From CAZBZG01 sp964496245 (GTDB lineage Bacteria > Planctomycetota > SZUA-567): DNA of 9,722 bases. The stretch lies in the NCBI GenBank assembly GCA_964496245.1, contig CAZBZG010000184.1, positions 1 to 9,722 on the forward strand, in the 5' to 3' direction. The notes under the pieces were generated by a model. It was not told the origin of the DNA and ran no database searches. It saw nothing but the letters and a program-made list of their open reading frames with translations. Within the stretch, counting starts at the first letter, position 1. Each line of letters starts with the position of its first letter. A program made the position numbers and the translations under genes. Of the stretch, positions 7,523 through 9,722 are shown in pieces.

Positions 7523-8398
7523 ATGAGGAACACCCGCCAAATCAATTACTGGACACTCGGCGGCATGGAGGGCGAGACGCCGATCCCCGAGGTTCTCGAA
7601 CAGGCGGCCGACATGGGCCTCGACGGCGTGGAGCTCTGCTTCGGCGCGGGCCACCTCGCGCCCGGCATCTCGCAGCAGACGTGCAACGAATATCGGAACA
7701 TCGCGCGGGATCTCGGCCTCAAGCTCGAGACCCTGGCCACAGGCTTCTACTGGGGCGCTTCCCTCTCCAGCCCCAGGGCACCCGAGCGCAACAAGGCCAT
7801 CCGCTTCACCAAGGAGTACCTGCAGGTCGCCAAGTGGCTCGGAGCGAAGACCGTCCTGGTCGTGCCCGGCGCCGTGGCCGTGCCGTTCGATCCCTCCCGG
7901 CCGGTCGTCCCGTACGCCACGGCCTGGAAGCACGCCACCGCCTCCATCCGCCGCTGCCTCTCCACGGCCAAGAAACGCGGGATCACCATGGCGCTCGAAA
8001 ACGTCTGGAATTGGTTCCTAACCGATCCCATTGCCATGAAGACCTTTGTCGACCAGTTCAAGTCCGCACGCGTCAAGGTCTACTTCGACGTGGGCAACTG
8101 TATCATCAACGGCTTCCCCGAGCATTGGATCGAGCTCCTCGGCAACCGGATCGCTGCGATCCACCTCAAGAACTTCCAGCGCGAGGACTGCGGCGGCGGG
8201 CTTCACTGCTTTGGCGACGACCTGCTCAAAGGCGACGTCGACTGGAAGGCGGTGGTGCGAGCCCTCAAGAAGATCAAGTACAAGGGACCGCTCACCGCCG
8301 AGATGGTCCCGTTCTCGCGCCTGCCCGACCTCGGATTGCCGGACAAGAGACTGGCCCGCGACACCGCCAAGAAGGTGAGCCGCATCTTTGCGGGCTGA
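7523..8398 (+). CDS. Sugar isomerase/epimerase-like TIM barrel (AP endonuclease 2 family)
   Basis: The 291-residue protein belongs to the xylose-isomerase-like TIM-barrel group, which includes ketose 3-epimerases, sugar-phosphate epimerases and inosose dehydratases. Barrel strands and metal ligands can be followed: GVELCFG (35-41), ALEN with Glu159, YFDVGN with Asp189, AIHLKN with His214 and LTAEM with Glu260. The Glu-Asp-His-Glu set at this spacing is the one used to bind the catalytic divalent metal in D-tagatose 3-epimerase-like enzymes. No signal peptide is present, so it should be cytoplasmic. The substrate cannot be assigned. The ATG at 7523 follows AGGAGG (7508-7513) by 9 nt; upstream in-frame sequence to 7376 is non-conserved in character. 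A Gfo/Idh/MocA gene follows 40 bp later, a frequent pairing in sugar or inositol-type pathways. Confidence 0.85.
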   Translation: MRNTRQINYWTLGGMEGETPIPEVLEQAADMGLDGVELCFGAGHLAPGISQQTCNEYRNIARDLGLKLETLATGFYWGASLSSPRAPERNKAIRFTKEYLQVAKWLGAKTVLVVPGAVAVPFDPSRPVVPYATAWKHATASIRRCLSTAKKRGITMALENVWNWFLTDPIAMKTFVDQFKSARVKVYFDVGNCIINGFPEHWIELLGNRIAAIHLKNFQREDCGGGLHCFGDDLLKGDVDWKAVVRALKKIKYKGPLTAEMVPFSRLPDLGLPDKRLARDTAKKVSRIFAG

Positions 8399-8438
8399 AC
8401 CATGACTTCATCCAATGCCGCACGGAAGGGGGGCGATC

Positions 8439-9461
8439 ATGACCGTCAACATCGGCTTGCTCGGCATCGGGTTCATGGGCAAGTGCCATTTCGACGCCTA
8501 CGCCGGCATCCGCGGAGCCAGAGTGGCCGCGATCTGCGACGTCAACCAGAAGAAGCTCAGCGGCGACTGGTCGTCGATCGCCGGCAACATCGGCGGCGCC
8601 GGCGAGAAGGTCGACCTCAAGAACGTACGGCGCTACCGGGATCCGGCCAAGCTCTTCGCCGACCCCGACCTCGAGGCGATTGACATCACGCTTCCCACCT
8701 ACCTGCACGCCGAAAACACCGTCGCCGCCCTCAAAGCTGGCAAGCACGTGATCTGCGAGAAACCCATGGCCATCGACTCGCGCGCAGCCAAGAAGATGGT
8801 CGACGCCGCGAAGAAGACGCGCAGGCGCCTGTTCGTCTCTCACTGCATCCGTTTCTGGCCCGAGTATGCTGCCGCCCGCGACATCATCCGCAGCAAGAAG
8901 CACGGGAAGGTTCTCTCCGCCGCCTTCACGCGCCTCAGCCCGACGCCCACGTGGAGCTGGAAGGGATGGCTCATGAAGACCGATCTCAGCGGCGACATGG
9001 CGCTCGATCTCCACATCCACGACGCCGACTTCATCCTCCACACGTTCGGCAAGCCCAAGGCCGTCACCAGCCACGCCTCCGGTTTCCGCAAGGGGCGCAT
9101 CGATCATATCGTGACCTCCTACGCGTACGGCGCCAACCAGCTCGTCACCGCCGAGGGCGGCTGGGACCATGCACCGGATTTCCCTTTCGGCATGTCCTTC
9201 CGCGTGGTCATGGAGAAAGCCACGCTGCATTGCACGCCCGATCTCACACTCAGCCTCCTGCCCAATCGGGGCAAGTCGAAGCGCGTCAAATGCCCGAAAG
9301 GCGACGGCTACTCTGCGGAACTGCGGCACTTCGTGGACTGCATCGCCAACCGCACGGCGTCCAAGATCGTAACGCCCACGAGCGCGCTCCAGAGCGTCAA
9401 GCTGATCGAAGCAGAGGTCCAGTCGGCCAAAACCGGACGCCGCGTGGCCGTGCGCTTCTGA
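8439..9461 (+). CDS. Gfo/Idh/MocA family NAD(P)-dependent oxidoreductase
   Basis: This family oxidises or reduces hydroxyl groups on sugars, inositols and related compounds. The 340-residue length is typical. The N-terminal Rossmann fold shows GIGFMG (9-14) as the dinucleotide loop and Asp34 (AICD) after the second strand, which suggests NAD preference. The family motif CEKPMA is at 106-111, with Lys108 expected to act in catalysis. DLHIHDADF (190-198) carries His194 and Asp195 of the second active-site motif. The C-terminal sheet domain runs from about 130 to the end. No Tat or Sec signal is present, unlike many secreted PVC relatives. The ATG at 8439 follows a purine-rich AAGGGGGG (8426-8433) by 5 nt. 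It likely shares a transcript with the TIM-barrel gene and ends before a terminator-like hairpin. The substrate is unknown. Confidence 0.9.
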   Translation: MTVNIGLLGIGFMGKCHFDAYAGIRGARVAAICDVNQKKLSGDWSSIAGNIGGAGEKVDLKNVRRYRDPAKLFADPDLEAIDITLPTYLHAENTVAALKAGKHVICEKPMAIDSRAAKKMVDAAKKTRRRLFVSHCIRFWPEYAAARDIIRSKKHGKVLSAAFTRLSPTPTWSWKGWLMKTDLSGDMALDLHIHDADFILHTFGKPKAVTSHASGFRKGRIDHIVTSYAYGANQLVTAEGGWDHAPDFPFGMSFRVVMEKATLHCTPDLTLSLLPNRGKSKRVKCPKGDGYSAELRHFVDCIANRTASKIVTPTSALQSVKLIEAEVQSAKTGRRVAVRF

Positions 9462-9492
9462 GGCGCCCCCCGACACCCCAAGCCAATCCACG

Positions 9493-9518
9493 TGCGGGCG
9501 GCCTTTCAGCCGCCCGCA
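9493..9518 (+). terminator. GC-rich terminator-like hairpin after the Gfo/Idh/MocA gene
   Basis: TGCGGGCGGC (9493-9502) pairs perfectly with GCCGCCCGCA (9509-9518) around the six-base loop CTTTCA. The 10-bp stem starts 31 nt after the stop codon. The following bases are TTGCGTCT, so the U-tract is weak and termination may be partial. Confidence 0.65.
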
Positions 9519-9586
9519 TTGCGTCTCCTGCTGCTTCACGTCTCTGCGTGCCTTCAGCCACCGAGACCCGCAATCGCCGTGTCTTC

Positions 9587-9664
9587 ATCGGGATCGAAAT
9601 CGAAATCGGGATCGATCGCAACCGCATTCGAACCCGATTTCGAACCTGATCCCGATTTCGATAC
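9587..9664 (+). repeat. Degenerate hexanucleotide repeat arranged as an inverted repeat
   Basis: The left arm (9587-9617) is built of 6-bp units alternating GAAATC and GGGATC. The right arm (about 9627-9664) holds the reverse-complement units GATTTC, GATCCC and GAACCY. A 15-bp perfect inverted repeat links ATCGAAATCGGGATC (9599-9613) with GATCCCGATTTCGAT (9648-9662) across 34 nt. CGAAATCGGG (9601-9610) can also pair with a second copy, CCCGATTTCG (9633-9642). TTCGAACC occurs twice 12 bp apart (9627, 9639). It is more AT-rich than the surrounding genes and lies in non-coding DNA after the terminator. It looks like a dispersed intergenic repeat, though only one copy is visible here. Confidence 0.7.
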
Positions 9665-9722
9665 AGGCAGGCCGCCAGGCAGCTTCCGTTGTGCGGTTTG
9701 GGCACTCGTGCCTTGACCCACG

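Noticed and set aside
9492..9716. Frames through the repeat element giving Asp/Phe/Pro-rich or Ile/Glu-rich peptides
   Set aside because: The composition comes from the 6-bp repeat units, and the frames also cover the terminator hairpin; no ribosome site supports them.

Overview
The window is GC-rich bacterial chromosome, densely coded, with strong GC bias at third codon positions. It holds eight confident protein genes, one probable 36-residue membrane protein gene, one tRNA gene and one probable gene remnant. There are no insertion sequences, integrases, phage genes, CRISPR arrays or rRNA. The gene mix is HslUV, a PPi-type phosphofructokinase, a GH130 phosphorylase-type enzyme, a xylose-isomerase-like TIM barrel and a Gfo/Idh/MocA oxidoreductase. 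Together with a hexanucleotide-repeat spacer near the right edge, it suggests a free-living carbohydrate degrader of the PVC group or a relative (Kiritimatiellota, Planctomycetota or Hydrogenedentota type). That placement is inference from gene content; no marker here fixes it.

Left part (1-1134). A half-size EamA-type membrane transporter gene (194-673, +) lies behind a good sigma70-like promoter. Its last ~24 codons are proline-rich and run antisense to what looks like the 5' remnant of a minus-strand gene (about 594-737). Next is tRNA-Val(TAC) on the minus strand (796-872), with encoded CCA and a near-consensus promoter. The stretch 873-1134 holds that tRNA promoter, the hslV promoter and a 5'-UTR hairpin, and no gene that I can support.

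Stress and repair block (1135-4434, +). hslV and hslU are 8 nt apart with clear ribosome sites and encode the HslUV (ClpQY) protease. A 36-codon membrane miniprotein ORF follows and overlaps the start of dinB (DNA polymerase IV) by 8 nt, which suggests translational coupling. The block is co-directional, and I see no terminator between hslU and dinB.

Sugar metabolism block (4533-9461). A GH130 gene on the minus strand converges with dinB. It diverges from a short lipoprotein gene across a 211-bp spacer that carries two opposing sigma70-like promoters. The lipoprotein gene is followed 48 bp later by a PPi-dependent 6-phosphofructokinase gene. After 160 bp comes a sugar isomerase/epimerase-like TIM barrel gene, then, 40 bp on, a Gfo/Idh/MocA oxidoreductase gene that ends at a strong GC hairpin. 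If GH130 releases sugar 1-phosphate by phosphorolysis and glycolysis uses PPi instead of ATP, the block would fit an ATP-sparing sugar economy; this is inference.

Right edge (9462-9722). It holds the terminator-like hairpin and a degenerate hexanucleotide-repeat element arranged as an inverted repeat, and no gene that I can support. I found no clearly new multi-gene system. The best leads are the miniprotein upstream of dinB, the remnant antisense to the transporter gene, the repeat element and two unusual active-site or pore residues.
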